A stretch of DNA of 64,000 nt from Chitinophaga rupis (GTDB taxonomy: Bacteria > Bacteroidota > Bacteroidia > Chitinophagales > Chitinophagaceae): positions 862,085 through 926,084 of the forward strand of contig NZ_FOBB01000002.1 of assembly GCF_900109685.1 (NCBI RefSeq). Direction: 5' to 3'. Positions 1-8,913 of the stretch are shown in pieces; position 1 is the stretch's first letter; every line of letters begins with the position of its first letter. The position numbers were made by a program, and so were the translations under genes. The notes beneath the pieces were generated by a model that searched no databases, was not told where the DNA came from, and was given only the letters and a program-made list of their open reading frames with translations.

Positions 1-2
1 CC

Positions 3-3000
3 TTACAGGTACCTGCAAGCAGCGCAGTGAACATTGCCGGCAATGGCAATACGGCATCCAATACGCTCAGCCTTACCTACGATGCCACTGCGCCGGTTGT
101 TACAACCGTAGCCGTACCACCTAACGGGTATTATAAAACAGGCGGTATCCTCAACTTTACCATAAACTTCAGTGAAAATGTAACGGTAACCGGTACACCG
201 CAGCTAAGTATGGTAATAGGCAGCACCATCCGTTATGCCAATTATATAAGCGGTAGCGGTACCGGCGCGCTGGTATTCCGTTATACGGTGCAGAACGGGG
301 AAGAGGATATGAACGGCATTACCCTGGGTACCCTGCAGCTGAATGGCGGCACCATCAAGGATGCAGCCACCAACGATGCGGTGCTTACCTTAAACGGCGT
401 GCCCTCCACAACCAATGTACGGGTACATACCGCTGTACCTTCCGTAACATTAACTACCGCAGCACCTGCACTGGTAAATGCACCCTTCACCATTACCGCT
501 ACCTTTAGCGAATCTATGGCAGGTGTGGCATTGGCAGATTTCACCGTTACCAATGGTACGGTAAGCAGCCTGTCAGGCACCGCCAACACCGTGTTCACAC
601 TAACGGTAACGCCTACAGCAGATGGCCCTGTAAGCATTACCTTCCCGGCCAATAAAGCGCTGAACGTAGCCGGTACCAATAACACGGCATCCAATACGCT
701 CAGCTTTACCTACGATGGTACTGCACCTGTAATAACCGCGGTATCCGTACCGCCTAACGGTTATTATAATGCAACTGGTGTGCTTAGCTTTACCGCTACC
801 TTCAGTGAGAACGTAACGGTAACCGGCACGCCGCAATTAGGTGTGATAATAGGCGCTACTACCCAGCAGGCAGATTATGTAAGCGGCAGCGGCACCAACC
901 AGCTCACATTCTCCTACACCGTGCAAACCGGTGATAATGATATGGACGGCATTGCCCTGGGCAACCTTACCTTAAACGGAGGTACCATACAAGACGCCGC
1001 CACCAACAATGCTGTATTAACGCTGAACGGTGTGCCCAGCACGGCCGGTATATTTGTAAACACCACCGCGCCCACGGTAGTAGTAAGCACTACAGCTGTA
1101 TCGCCGGGTAACCAGCCATTCACCGCCACCTTTACTTTCAGTGAAAAAGTAACCGGCTTTACCAGCAGCGATATTGTTGTAACCAACGGTGCTGCCGGCG
1201 CTACGTCAACGAGTGATAACATTACCTATACCGCCTTAATTACGCCTGCGGCAGATGGCACGGTAACCGTACAGGTACCCGCCAATGTAGCGGTAAACAT
1301 TGGTAATAACGGTAACGTGGCCTCCAACACCATAACATACACTTACGACGGTACTGCACCGGCCATAACCTCCGTAGCTGTACCGCCTAACGGTACTTAT
1401 AATGCCAGCGATGTGCTGAACTTCATCGTTAACTACGATGAAAATGTAAATGTGATAGGGGCGGGCGGCATACCTTCCCTGAACCTTACCATTGGCAGCA
1501 GCGCTGTGCAGGCGGCCTATATAAGCGGCAGCGGCACCAACGCCTTAACCTTTAGCTACACGGTGCAGGCAGGTGAGCAGGACCTGGATGGCATTACCAT
1601 TGCCCCCACCATGATAGGCACTATGAAAGATGACGCAGGCAATACCGCTTCAAACACCCTTAATGGGGTAGGTAATACCAGCGGAGTGCTGGTATACACC
1701 GCTACACCAACCGTACAGCTGTCGGGCACCGTGCAGGCCAATGCGCCATTCACCTTAACCATCACATTCAGCGAAGCAGTAACCGGCTTTACCCTAAGCG
1801 ATATTACCGCTACTAACGCCACACTGACTAACCTGAACACTACCGATAACATCACCTACACCGCGCTGGTAACACCGGTGGCAGATGGCCTGGTAACCCT
1901 GCAGGTACCTGCCAATGCAGCAGTGAATATTGTAAGCAACGGCAACACCGCATCCAATACCATCAGCTATACTTATGATGCTACGGCGCCGGTTATAACC
2001 TCCGTGGATGTACCGGCCAACGCTTACTATACCACCGGCCAGAACCTGGACTTCACCGTTCATATGAGCGAGGCGGTGAACGTAGCAGGCGGTACCCCAT
2101 CCATACCGGTGACCATTGGCGCCACCACCGTACAGGCTAATTATGTAAGCGGTACCGGCACCAATGCCCTGTTGTTCCGCTACACCGTGCTGAATGGCCA
2201 GATGGATATGGACGGTATTTCCCTGGGCGCGGCCCTGGCGCTGAATGGCAGCACCCTTCGCGACCCGGCCGGCAATAATGCCGTACTTACCCTGAACAGT
2301 GTTGGCAGCACCACCGGCGTACGCGTTAACACCGCGCACCCCACAGTGGTAGTAGCTACCACTGTAGCCACGCGCGTGAATACCGCCTTTAATGTTACGC
2401 TCACCTTTAGCGAGGCTGTAACCGGTTTAACAACCACGGGTATCACCGCCACCAATGCCACCGTAAGCAACCTGAATACTACAGATAATATTACTTACAC
2501 CGCTACCATCACACCCGTAGCAGATGGTGCAGTGAATGTAAGCGTACCGGCTAATGCCGCTGTTAACACCGGTAATAATGGTAACACGGCTTCCAACACC
2601 GTAACCATTACCTACGATGTTACTGCACCGGTAATTGCCAATGCATCCTTTAATGTATATGATAACAGCACCGCAGGCACTGTAGTAGGTACGCTAACCG
2701 CTGCTGAAACAGCAGGCACCCTGCAAAGCTGGACCCTGGTTACCGACGGTTCCGGTGGCGCCTTTGCCCTGAATGCCGCTACCGGCGCAATTACCGTAAA
2801 AGATGCCGCCCTGCTGAAAACAAAGGCAGGCCAAACCTTTACACTCACCGTAACGGTAAGCGACGGGTTAAATACCAGCGCAGCAACGCCGGTAACTGTT
2901 AAGGTGCTCATAGCATTCATTAACAAAGCGCCTACGCTGGATGCCATTGCAGATGCGAAGGTTTGTACCGGTACTGATACGCATACTATTCAGCTCACAG

Positions 3001-3749
3001 GTGCATCCGCCACCGAAGCCGGGCAAACGTATACCATCACCGCGGTATCTGACCAGCCGTTCTTTGATGCGCTGAGTGTAAATGCATCCAACATATTAAG
3101 CTATAAGCTGAAAGCATCCGTAACCACCGGCACAGCCACTATCACTGTTACCATTAAGGATAACGGCGGTACGGACAACGGTGGGGTAGATACCCTGCGC
3201 CGCAGCTTCACCATTACGGTGAATGAGCTGCCATCCATCAGCATCAGCAGCGATAAAGGCAGCACCATTTCCAAAGGCGATGTGATACACCTTAACGCTA
3301 CCAGGGTTAACGGTTATACTTACAGCTGGTCGCCGGCAGATGGTATCCTGAGTGGTCAGAATAACTTTATACTGGAAGCCAGGCCGCTAAGCAACATCAC
3401 TTATGTGGTAACGGCTACCACAGCAGCCGGTTGCAGCAGCACTGCCAACATAGCCATAACGGTGGTTGAGGACTTTAAGGTAGATGCCATCAACATCCTT
3501 ACACCTAACGGCGACGGCAGGAACGATAAATGGGTGATCCGCAACCTGGACAGCTATCCGGATAACGAAGTATCCATCTTCGACCGCACCGGCCGCATGA
3601 TCTACCATCGCGTGAACTATAGCAACGACTGGGACGCTACCCTCAACGGCAGCCCGCTGGCAGAAGGCACTTATTATTACGTGCTGAAGATCAACGGCGG
3701 CGCTAAAACGGCGAAAGGATATATTACTATCATCAGGGATCAGCATTGA
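3..3749 (+). CDS. Giant Ig-repeat adhesin with T9SS type B sorting domain (5' partial)
   Basis: The reading frame is open from base 3, so the gene starts left of the window; the first codons (LQVPASSAVNIAGNG) match the end of an internal repeat, which rules out the GTG at 27 as the true start. Four modules of about 210 residues follow, each made of two Ig-like domains (anchor YD[AGV]TAP at 78, 711, 1344, 1974 and 2613). Then come a cadherin-like domain (about 2630-2915), two further beta-rich domains, and from about 3468 a C-terminal domain with NPNGDG-like TPNGDGRND and GTYYYVLK. That last part is the gliding-motility-associated type B sorting signal (CHU_C/TIGR04131 type), which directs export through T9SS. 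Role inferred: cell-surface adhesin. The next gene is its PorP/SprF partner. Confidence 0.9.
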   Translation, partial: LQVPASSAVNIAGNGNTASNTLSLTYDATAPVVTTVAVPPNGYYKTGGILNFTINFSENVTVTGTPQLSMVIGSTIRYANYISGSGTGALVFRYTVQNGEEDMNGITLGTLQLNGGTIKDAATNDAVLTLNGVPSTTNVRVHTAVPSVTLTTAAPALVNAPFTITATFSESMAGVALADFTVTNGTVSSLSGTANTVFTLTVTPTADGPVSITFPANKALNVAGTNNTASNTLSFTYDGTAPVITAVSVPPNGYYNATGVLSFTATFSENVTVTGTPQLGVIIGATTQQADYVSGSGTNQLTFSYTVQTGDNDMDGIALGNLTLNGGTIQDAATNNAVLTLNGVPSTAGIFVNTTAPTVVVSTTAVSPGNQPFTATFTFSEKVTGFTSSDIVVTNGAAGATSTSDNITYTALITPAADGTVTVQVPANVAVNIGNNGNVASNTITYTYDGTAPAITSVAVPPNGTYNASDVLNFIVNYDENVNVIGAGGIPSLNLTIGSSAVQAAYISGSGTNALTFSYTVQAGEQDLDGITIAPTMIGTMKDDAGNTASNTLNGVGNTSGVLVYTATPTVQLSGTVQANAPFTLTITFSEAVTGFTLSDITATNATLTNLNTTDNITYTALVTPVADGLVTLQVPANAAVNIVSNGNTASNTISYTYDATAPVITSVDVPANAYYTTGQNLDFTVHMSEAVNVAGGTPSIPVTIGATTVQANYVSGTGTNALLFRYTVLNGQMDMDGISLGAALALNGSTLRDPAGNNAVLTLNSVGSTTGVRVNTAHPTVVVATTVATRVNTAFNVTLTFSEAVTGLTTTGITATNATVSNLNTTDNITYTATITPVADGAVNVSVPANAAVNTGNNGNTASNTVTITYDVTAPVIANASFNVYDNSTAGTVVGTLTAAETAGTLQSWTLVTDGSGGAFALNAATGAITVKDAALLKTKAGQTFTLTVTVSDGLNTSAATPVTVKVLIAFINKAPTLDAIADAKVCTGTDTHTIQLTGASATEAGQTYTITAVSDQPFFDALSVNASNILSYKLKASVTTGTATITVTIKDNGGTDNGGVDTLRRSFTITVNELPSISISSDKGSTISKGDVIHLNATRVNGYTYSWSPADGILSGQNNFILEARPLSNITYVVTATTAAGCSSTANIAITVVEDFKVDAINILTPNGDGRNDKWVIRNLDSYPDNEVSIFDRTGRMIYHRVNYSNDWDATLNGSPLAEGTYYYVLKINGGAKTAKGYITIIRDQH
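78..2612 (+). repeat. Four tandem ~633 bp coding repeats
   Basis: The Tyr codon of the YDxTAP anchor recurs at 78, 711, 1344, 1974 and 2613, giving intervals of 633, 633, 630 and 639 bp. Each unit encodes one Ig-like pair. The copies are clearly diverged at both protein and DNA level, so this is an old duplication array rather than a fresh expansion. Confidence 0.85.
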
Positions 3750-3769
3750 TCCGTTAAAATATTGATACC

Positions 3770-4735
3770 ATGTGTACACGGTTAAATAAAAAGCATATGC
3801 GGGTATTATTCATAGGTGCAGCACTGCTCACCCTCATAGGCAGCAGGCAGGCACAGGCCCAGTCCTGGGGTAATTCCCAGGCCCTGCTGGAACCCTCCGG
3901 CACCCAGTACTTCCAGAACCAGTACCTGGCCAATCCGGCCATGGCAGGCGCCGATACCGGCATCCATTTTAACGGCGCCTACCGCCGCCAGTGGACCGGC
4001 ATTGATGGCGCTCCTGAAACCAAGTTCTTTACAGCCGACGCGTTGTTCGGCTACCGCGTAGGCGGCGGCATCAACATCTTTAATGATCAGGCAGGGCTCA
4101 TGAACCGCACCCGCGTAGCGCTTTCATATGCCTACCATTTACCGGTAGGGCATAACGGGCAAACGCTGCACTTTGGCCTGTCGCTGGCGCTTAACTTCCA
4201 GCGGGTGGATTATAAGAATGTGAACGGTGATGTTACGGATCCGTCCATTGGCGCCTTTAACCGCCGCGATAACTATTTTGAAGGCGAATACGGTATGGCC
4301 TACACGGATGGGCACTGGAACATCCAGGGCGCCTTACCCAATGTAAGAAGCCTGTTCACCGGCGATGACAAAGGCGTGAACGGTGGCGGTATCTTTTTCA
4401 CTGCTGCATCTTATAAGTTCTTTGGCGATGGCCCGGTAAGCAGCATCGAGCCTAAGCTTTGCTACCGTGGTGTAAAGGGATATGATAACATCCTGGATGC
4501 CGGGGTTAACATCTCATTCCTGAACAATGTAGCCAATGTAATGGGCATGTACCACACCACCAAAAGCGTCACCGCAGGGGTAGGGGTTAACATTATGCAA
4601 ACCGTTACGCTGCAGGTGCTGTACTCTACCCAAACAGGCGGTATTAAAACCTATGTGGATGGCGCTTATGAAGTAGGTGCTACGGTAAACCTTTTTGGCA
4701 ACAAAAGGACAGAGCGGGTGAATACCACGCTGTAG
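3770..4735 (+). CDS. PorP/SprF family outer-membrane protein, T9SS partner
   Basis: 321 residues from ATG 3770; a second ATG at 3797 would give a cleaner signal peptide (MRVLFIGAALLTLIG, cut after QAQA). After the signal come the conserved NPAMAG and YRRQWTGIDGAP stretches near the N-terminus, which are hallmarks of the PorP/SprF family, then alternating amphipathic segments typical of a 14-strand outer-membrane barrel. Such proteins are known to be encoded right after type B sorted giant adhesins and to anchor or dock them at the cell surface. It lies 20 bp behind the adhesin and is surely co-transcribed. The family call is firm; the specific pairing is inferred from position. Confidence 0.9.
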   Translation: MCTRLNKKHMRVLFIGAALLTLIGSRQAQAQSWGNSQALLEPSGTQYFQNQYLANPAMAGADTGIHFNGAYRRQWTGIDGAPETKFFTADALFGYRVGGGINIFNDQAGLMNRTRVALSYAYHLPVGHNGQTLHFGLSLALNFQRVDYKNVNGDVTDPSIGAFNRRDNYFEGEYGMAYTDGHWNIQGALPNVRSLFTGDDKGVNGGGIFFTAASYKFFGDGPVSSIEPKLCYRGVKGYDNILDAGVNISFLNNVANVMGMYHTTKSVTAGVGVNIMQTVTLQVLYSTQTGGIKTYVDGAYEVGATVNLFGNKRTERVNTTL

Positions 4736-4776
4736 GATCATTAAGCCATTATTTGTTCTTCTACTGTAATACAATA

Positions 4777-4813
4777 CCGGCGGCCGGTCAGGGTAACCTG
4801 GCTGTGCCGCCGG
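4777..4813 (+). terminator. Branched hairpin after porP-like gene
   Basis: Outer arms CCGGCGGC (4777-4784) and GCCGCCGG (4806-4813) enclose a small inner hairpin CAGG-GTAA-CCTG (4789-4800). It lies 42 bp past the stop codon and is followed by TTCGCTTTT. It probably ends the adhesin-porP transcript. Confidence 0.55.
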
Positions 4814-4919
4814 TTCGCTTTTAGCGTCCCCATCTTTGAAATTCATAAAGAAACCTTTGCTTTTAACATTTTCTACCTGCCGGAATATCCTCACCTTTGT
4901 TGTACTAAATTGAGAAACC

Positions 4920-5765
4920 ATGATAACAAGCAAAACAGCATTGACCTACGCTTTAGGCGGTCAGCTTAATATCAATAGGGTAGGGTACGGCGCCATGCAG
5001 CTCACCGGCGACGGCGTATTCGGAGAGGTAGCAGACCGTGAGAACGCAAAGAAGGTTTTGCAGGCCGCAGTAGCTGCCGGCGTTAATTTCATTGATACGG
5101 CCGAAGCCTACGGTCCGCAGTTAAATGAAAGCCTCATTGCAGATGCTTTGTACCCTTATAAACCAGGCGTGATCATCGCTACCAAAGGCGGCTTTAACCG
5201 GCCTGGGCCGGGCCAGTGGATCCCTAACGGCAGCCCCGGCTTCATCCGCGAGAACATTGAAGGCAGCCTGAAACGCCTGAAGGTAGAAACCATCGACCTG
5301 TGGCAGCTGCACCGCTTTGATCCCAACGTACCGGTAGAGGAAACTCTGGCCCCAGTAGCCGAGGCTGTAAAAGCCGGTAAGATCCGCTTTGTAGGCTTAT
5401 CTGAAGTAAATATTGAGCAGATCGAAAGGGCGGAAAAAGTATTACCCATTGTATCCGTACAGAACCTCTACAACCTGGGCAACCGCCAGTGGGAAGAGGT
5501 GCTGGACTACACCACCCGGCGCAATATGGCTTTTATTCCCTGGTTCCCGCTGGCCTCCGGCCCGGAAAGCATGGCCGATAAGATCAATAAGATTGCCGAC
5601 GCTCATAATGCCACCACAGCACAGATAGCGCTGGCCTGGCTGCTGCAGCGCGCAGAGAACATTCTGCTGATCCCCGGTACTAAATCCATCGGCCACTTAG
5701 ATGAGAATATGAAAGCAGCAGAGATTGAATTATCTGCAGAAGAGTTTGAGGAGCTGTCGAAGTAA
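4920..5765 (+). CDS. Aldo/keto reductase
   Basis: 281 residues, a normal length for a compact AKR. The (beta/alpha)8 barrel motifs are visible: FIDTAEAYG with catalytic Asp and Tyr, ATKGG with the Lys, and LWQLHRFD with the His, so the full AKR tetrad is present. The C-terminal LIPGTKS is the usual NADP-phosphate loop. It should reduce or oxidise a small carbonyl compound with NADPH; the substrate cannot be read from sequence. It appears to be a single-gene unit between the terminator at 4777-4813 and the hairpin repeat that starts in its own stop codon. Confidence 0.88.
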   Translation: MITSKTALTYALGGQLNINRVGYGAMQLTGDGVFGEVADRENAKKVLQAAVAAGVNFIDTAEAYGPQLNESLIADALYPYKPGVIIATKGGFNRPGPGQWIPNGSPGFIRENIEGSLKRLKVETIDLWQLHRFDPNVPVEETLAPVAEAVKAGKIRFVGLSEVNIEQIERAEKVLPIVSVQNLYNLGNRQWEEVLDYTTRRNMAFIPWFPLASGPESMADKINKIADAHNATTAQIALAWLLQRAENILLIPGTKSIGHLDENMKAAEIELSAEEFEELSK

Positions 5766-5863
5766 AAAATTAAAAAGTAAAAATTAAAACGTAAATGCCG
5801 CGGAGCCGTACAGGCTTATATTCGCGGCATTTTACTTTTTTACTTTTTACTTTTTTACTTTTC
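5763..5863. repeat. Word-repeat hairpin A (AAAAGTAAAA arms)
   Basis: The left arm (5763-5802) is built of AAAAAGT/AAAATTA words and ends ATGCCGCG; the right arm (5823-5863) starts CGCGGCAT and continues as ACTTTTT words, so about 40 bp can pair around a 20-base loop (5803-5822). The left arm begins in the stop codon of the aldo/keto reductase gene. It could act as a two-way terminator. Confidence 0.7.
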
Positions 5864-5929
5864 AGAGGCAAATTTCATTCTATTTCTTCCGCCATCATTC
5901 CCTCATCTTTGCCCCATAAACACACTGGT

Positions 5930-6874
5930 ATGAAAAAATGGGGGATACTATTTATAACACTCTTAGCTACTACGCTTAGCACGCATGCGCAGCTTTCCAA
6001 AAAAGAGATCGCTACGGCCGTTGATACAATTGCCGCTATCATCCGCCGTAGCTACGTGCACGAAGACAAAGGCGCACAGATAGCCACTGCATTCCAAGCC
6101 GCCCACCAGTATGGCAGCTTTAATACTACCACTACCTGGAAAGGTTTTGATTCCCTGGCCACGCAGCTGCTGCGCAGCATCAGCCACGACGGCCACCTGT
6201 ATGTGCGCAACGATCCCGCTACAGTAAAAATGCTGCTGGCTCCACCGGATACCATTACACAGGAAACGGATGACGGTTTCCACTACGGGCCTGCAGCCAG
6301 TGAGAATAACTATGGTTTCCGCGAAGTACGGATCCTGGATAATAACATTGGCTATATTAAATTATCAGAGATCAATATCTCCCACAAAAGCTTACCGGTA
6401 TTATATGCTGCCATGCAATTTGTGGCACATACCCGCGCACTCATTATTGACCTGCAGGGCAATGGAGGCGGCGGCAGCGATATTGGCCCGGTAATAGAAA
6501 GTTTTTTCCTGAAGAATAATACGCCGCTGCTGGAAATGAAGAGCCGCAACGGCACTACAGAGCATATAAAAACCGTTTCCTGGCTTACGCAGGAAAAATA
6601 TACTGCGCCTTTATTTATAATGATCAATAACAGAACTGCATCTGCAGCAGAAGCCCTGGCCTTTTGCCTGCAAGCGCAAAAGCGCGCTACCATAATAGGA
6701 CAGCGCTCTGCCGGCGGCGCCAATATGAACGACTGGTTCCCGGTAAATGAGCAGCTTTATGTATCTGTTTCTGTTGCTTCGCCCACACTGCCCGGTACCA
6801 CTATTTCCTGGGAGCAGAAAGGTGTACAGCCTGATACATGCTGCCTGCGGCCGCATGTAGTCCATGGTCCATAG
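5930..6874 (+). CDS. S41 family (IRBP/tail-specific) peptidase-like protein, secreted
   Basis: Start chosen at ATG 5930 because it opens a signal peptide (MKKWGILFITLLATTLSTHA). The 314-residue protein has the S41 core: GYIKL, the strand LIIDLQGNGGG, the serine loop NRTASAAEA with the likely nucleophile Ser, and IIGQRSAGGAN. No PDZ domain is obvious, so it resembles the small IRBP-like S41 proteins rather than CtpA. Role inferred: periplasmic or lipoprotein-type protease of unknown substrate. Oddity: the last codons (HVVHGP, stop) are read from the left arm of repeat B, so the repeat supplies the stop codon. Confidence 0.8.
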   Translation: MKKWGILFITLLATTLSTHAQLSKKEIATAVDTIAAIIRRSYVHEDKGAQIATAFQAAHQYGSFNTTTTWKGFDSLATQLLRSISHDGHLYVRNDPATVKMLLAPPDTITQETDDGFHYGPAASENNYGFREVRILDNNIGYIKLSEINISHKSLPVLYAAMQFVAHTRALIIDLQGNGGGGSDIGPVIESFFLKNNTPLLEMKSRNGTTEHIKTVSWLTQEKYTAPLFIMINNRTASAAEALAFCLQAQKRATIIGQRSAGGANMNDWFPVNEQLYVSVSVASPTLPGTTISWEQKGVQPDTCCLRPHVVHGP

Positions 6875-6996
6875 TCGATGGTCCATAGCCTGCTGCGTGG
6901 TGGAGGTAGTGCGGGATGTGTAAGGATAAGTGCATTTCCACGAAGTATTACATCGCGTTCTATGCTATGGACCATGGACCATCGACCATGGACCAT
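6860..6996 (+). repeat. Type-1 hairpin repeat, copy B
   Basis: Left arm 6860-6890 and right arm 6964-6996 are built of GGTCCATGG/GGTCGATGG words and are inverted to each other. The middle carries CCTGCTGCGTGGTGGAGGTA and a CGTGG/CCACG inner pair. The element at 14661-14792 shares arms, core words, size and orientation, so both belong to one family of about 135 bp. It overlaps the 3' end of the S41 gene and lies just upstream of the ECF sigma operon. No coding capacity. Confidence 0.8.
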
Positions 6997-7049
6997 GTTA
7001 AATAATTGTGAGCGGGGGCGCAGCCCCCCGCTCACAATTATTTAACATG
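6994..7049. repeat. Perfect 25-bp palindrome with 6-base spacer
   Basis: Arms 6994-7018 and 7025-7049 are exact reverse complements over 25 bp (CATGTTAAATAATTGTGAG then CGGGGG); the spacer is CGCAGC. It abuts repeat B and lies 71 bp upstream of the sigma factor gene. No T-run follows, so it is not a textbook terminator. It may be a further mobile hairpin, a strong mRNA 5' structure or a protein-binding site. Confidence 0.75.
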
Positions 7050-7120
7050 AAATATCCCCGCCCTCAGATTAATTTTGGCCATAACCAGGGCACCCTGTTT
7101 CCTGGCAGAAAGGGGGCAAT

Positions 7121-7702
7121 ATGTATCAATCTTCTTATCCCGGTGAGCTGTGTGAAATAAATGATGAAACACTTTTAGCGTTATTTCAGCAGGGAAATGC
7201 ACCTGCCTTCGATGAGCTGTACAAACGTTTCTGGGGCGGCTTATACCTGCACGCCTGCCGTATGCTGGAACAGGAGCAGGATGCGCAGGATGTGGTACAG
7301 GAAGTATTTACCACCATCTACACAAAAGCCGGCAGCATTGTATTAACCGGCACGCTATCCGCCTACCTGTACACCGCTGTGCGTAACCGCGTGCTGAATG
7401 TAATAGCGCATAAGCGTACATACCGGCAGCACCTGGATAGCTTACAACAATTCATCTCCACCGCCGATCATTCTTTACTGCACCGTATCACGGAAAAAGA
7501 AATGACCGCCCGCATAGAAAAAGAAATAGCGCTGCTGCCCGCCAAAATGCGCGAAGTATTTGAGCTGAGCCGCAAAACCACCTTGTCGCATAAAGAAATA
7601 GCTACCCGCCTGCAGCTCTCGCAGGAAACCGTTAAAAAGCAGATCAGTAACGCCATCCGCACCCTGCGTCATAAAATGAGCCACTTCCCCTTGCTCTTTT
7701 AA
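7121..7702 (+). CDS. ECF RNA polymerase sigma factor (sigma-70 family)
   Basis: 193 residues, standard ECF length. Region 2 is seen at about residues 25-90 (AFDELYKRFW, then DAQDVVQEVFTTIY) and region 4 at about 125-185 (LPAKMREVFELSR, HKEIATRLQLSQETVKKQ helix-turn-helix). It is followed by a FecR anti-sigma gene and a SusC gene with an STN domain, the known three-part signalling chain in which substrate binding at the outer membrane frees the sigma factor to switch on the same operon. Start at ATG 7121 fits the family. It probably drives the susC promoter in 8742-8913. Confidence 0.93.
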   Translation: MYQSSYPGELCEINDETLLALFQQGNAPAFDELYKRFWGGLYLHACRMLEQEQDAQDVVQEVFTTIYTKAGSIVLTGTLSAYLYTAVRNRVLNVIAHKRTYRQHLDSLQQFISTADHSLLHRITEKEMTARIEKEIALLPAKMREVFELSRKTTLSHKEIATRLQLSQETVKKQISNAIRTLRHKMSHFPLLF

Positions 7703-7790
7703 TAAGTGTTAACATTCTGATAATATAGGCATCTACCCCTTTCTTTTCGCAGGCCTGTCATATACATACACACCGTTCAGGTTAATGTAA

Positions 7791-8741
7791 ATGAAAGCAA
7801 GCCACATCAAACAATTATTAAAAAGGTATGTAGCCGGGCAATGTACGCCGGAGGAACAGCTGCTGGTAGAAGAATGGTACCGCCAGCAGCAGGAGGCTAA
7901 TACCGTTTACACAGCACCCTCCACTTACCCGGATGAAGATGCTCTGTTACAGCGCATCCAGCAGCCACGCACCGCAAAGCGTGTAGCCATGCCGGTAATC
8001 ACGCTGCTGAAAATAGCCGCCAGCCTTATCTTATTATCAGGTGCCGGTTACGTATTACAAAAATTATGGCCGGTGCAAACGCACTGGCAGGAGGCGGTTG
8101 CACAGGATCATCCCCTGCAGCTGCGCCTGAGCGACAGCTCTGTTGTATGGCTGAATGCAGGCAGCCGTTTGCGCTATCCTGATAGATTTAACGGCCCGCA
8201 AAGAGAGGTGGAGCTGCTAACAGGAGAGGCCTGCTTAAACGTAGCCCAGGATCCTGCCCATCCATTTATGATCCGCTCCGGCAGCATCCGCACGCAGGTG
8301 CTGGGCACCATCTTTAATGTACGCGCCTATGAAAAGCTGGCCATAGTGCAGGTAACCGTACAGCAGGGCAAAGTGGCTGTGCAGGCGGATTCAGTACAAC
8401 AGCTGGCAGGCCGGCAGGTGATACTGCTGCCGGATGAGCAGCTTACCTTTTACGCGCAGCAGCAGGATTGGAAAAAGGAACACCGGGATGCCGCTAACAT
8501 CAGCGCATGGACTACCGGGCGGCTGTTATTCAATAACGAAAGGCTGGACCTGATAGCTATGCAGCTGGAACAAAAGTACGGGGTGCACATAACCTTTGCC
8601 GATAATACCCTGCCTGCATACCGCATCACAGCCGGCTTTGAGGCGGCTGATACGCTGCGCGATGTGCTGGATGCCCTGAGCCTGGCCAACAAGCTGCATT
8701 ACACCATCGATCATCATAACATCATATTCAGTAAACAATAA
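7791..8741 (+). CDS. FecR family anti-sigma factor
   Basis: 316 residues. The N-terminal ~60 residues (LLKRYVAGQCTPEEQLLVEEW) form the cytoplasmic anti-sigma part; one membrane helix lies at about 64-82 (ITLLKIAASLILLSGAGYV). The periplasmic FecR domain follows (LRLSDSSVVWLNAGSRLRYP, FMIRSGSIRTQVLGTIFNV), then a C-terminal DUF4974-type domain (LFNNERLDLIAMQLEQKYGV). It holds the adjacent sigma factor inactive until contacted by the STN domain of the SusC protein. Confidence 0.93.
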   Translation: MKASHIKQLLKRYVAGQCTPEEQLLVEEWYRQQQEANTVYTAPSTYPDEDALLQRIQQPRTAKRVAMPVITLLKIAASLILLSGAGYVLQKLWPVQTHWQEAVAQDHPLQLRLSDSSVVWLNAGSRLRYPDRFNGPQREVELLTGEACLNVAQDPAHPFMIRSGSIRTQVLGTIFNVRAYEKLAIVQVTVQQGKVAVQADSVQQLAGRQVILLPDEQLTFYAQQQDWKKEHRDAANISAWTTGRLLFNNERLDLIAMQLEQKYGVHITFADNTLPAYRITAGFEAADTLRDVLDALSLANKLHYTIDHHNIIFSKQ

Positions 8742-8786
8742 AATTGTATCGCCTATGCTTCAACGATAATTACCCGCATAAAAAAA

Positions 8787-8809
8787 CCGGTAAGGTAATA
8801 CCTCACCGG
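8787..8809 (+). promoter_or_regulatory. Hairpin between fecR and susC
   Basis: CCGGTAAGGT (8787-8796) pairs with ACCTCACCGG (8800-8809) with one mismatch around a 3-base loop. It sits 45 bp past the fecR stop, with A-rich DNA before it and no T-run after it on the plus strand. Read on the minus strand it is followed by TTTTTT. It may separate the regulatory genes from susC expression. Confidence 0.4.
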
Positions 8810-8913
8810 CAGTAAACCCGGGAAAGATCAATCCGTAACGCCAATCACTAATTGATCCTCCGGAACTGGATCCAATAACGATTTCAATCAATTATTAAAA
8901 CCCGTGCAAAGGT

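Noticed and set aside
281..2947. Long open frames on the minus strand across the adhesin
   Set aside because: They are shadows of a repetitive, Thr/Ala/Val-rich coding strand, recur with the repeat period, and have no coherent protein features.
5795..5929. Upstream start for the S41-like peptidase
   Set aside because: The extension is encoded by the right arm of hairpin repeat A; the signal peptide begins at ATG 5930.
6994..7049. 25-bp palindrome as a Rho-independent terminator
   Set aside because: The arms are AT-rich at the base with no T-run on either side, and the stem is far longer than usual.
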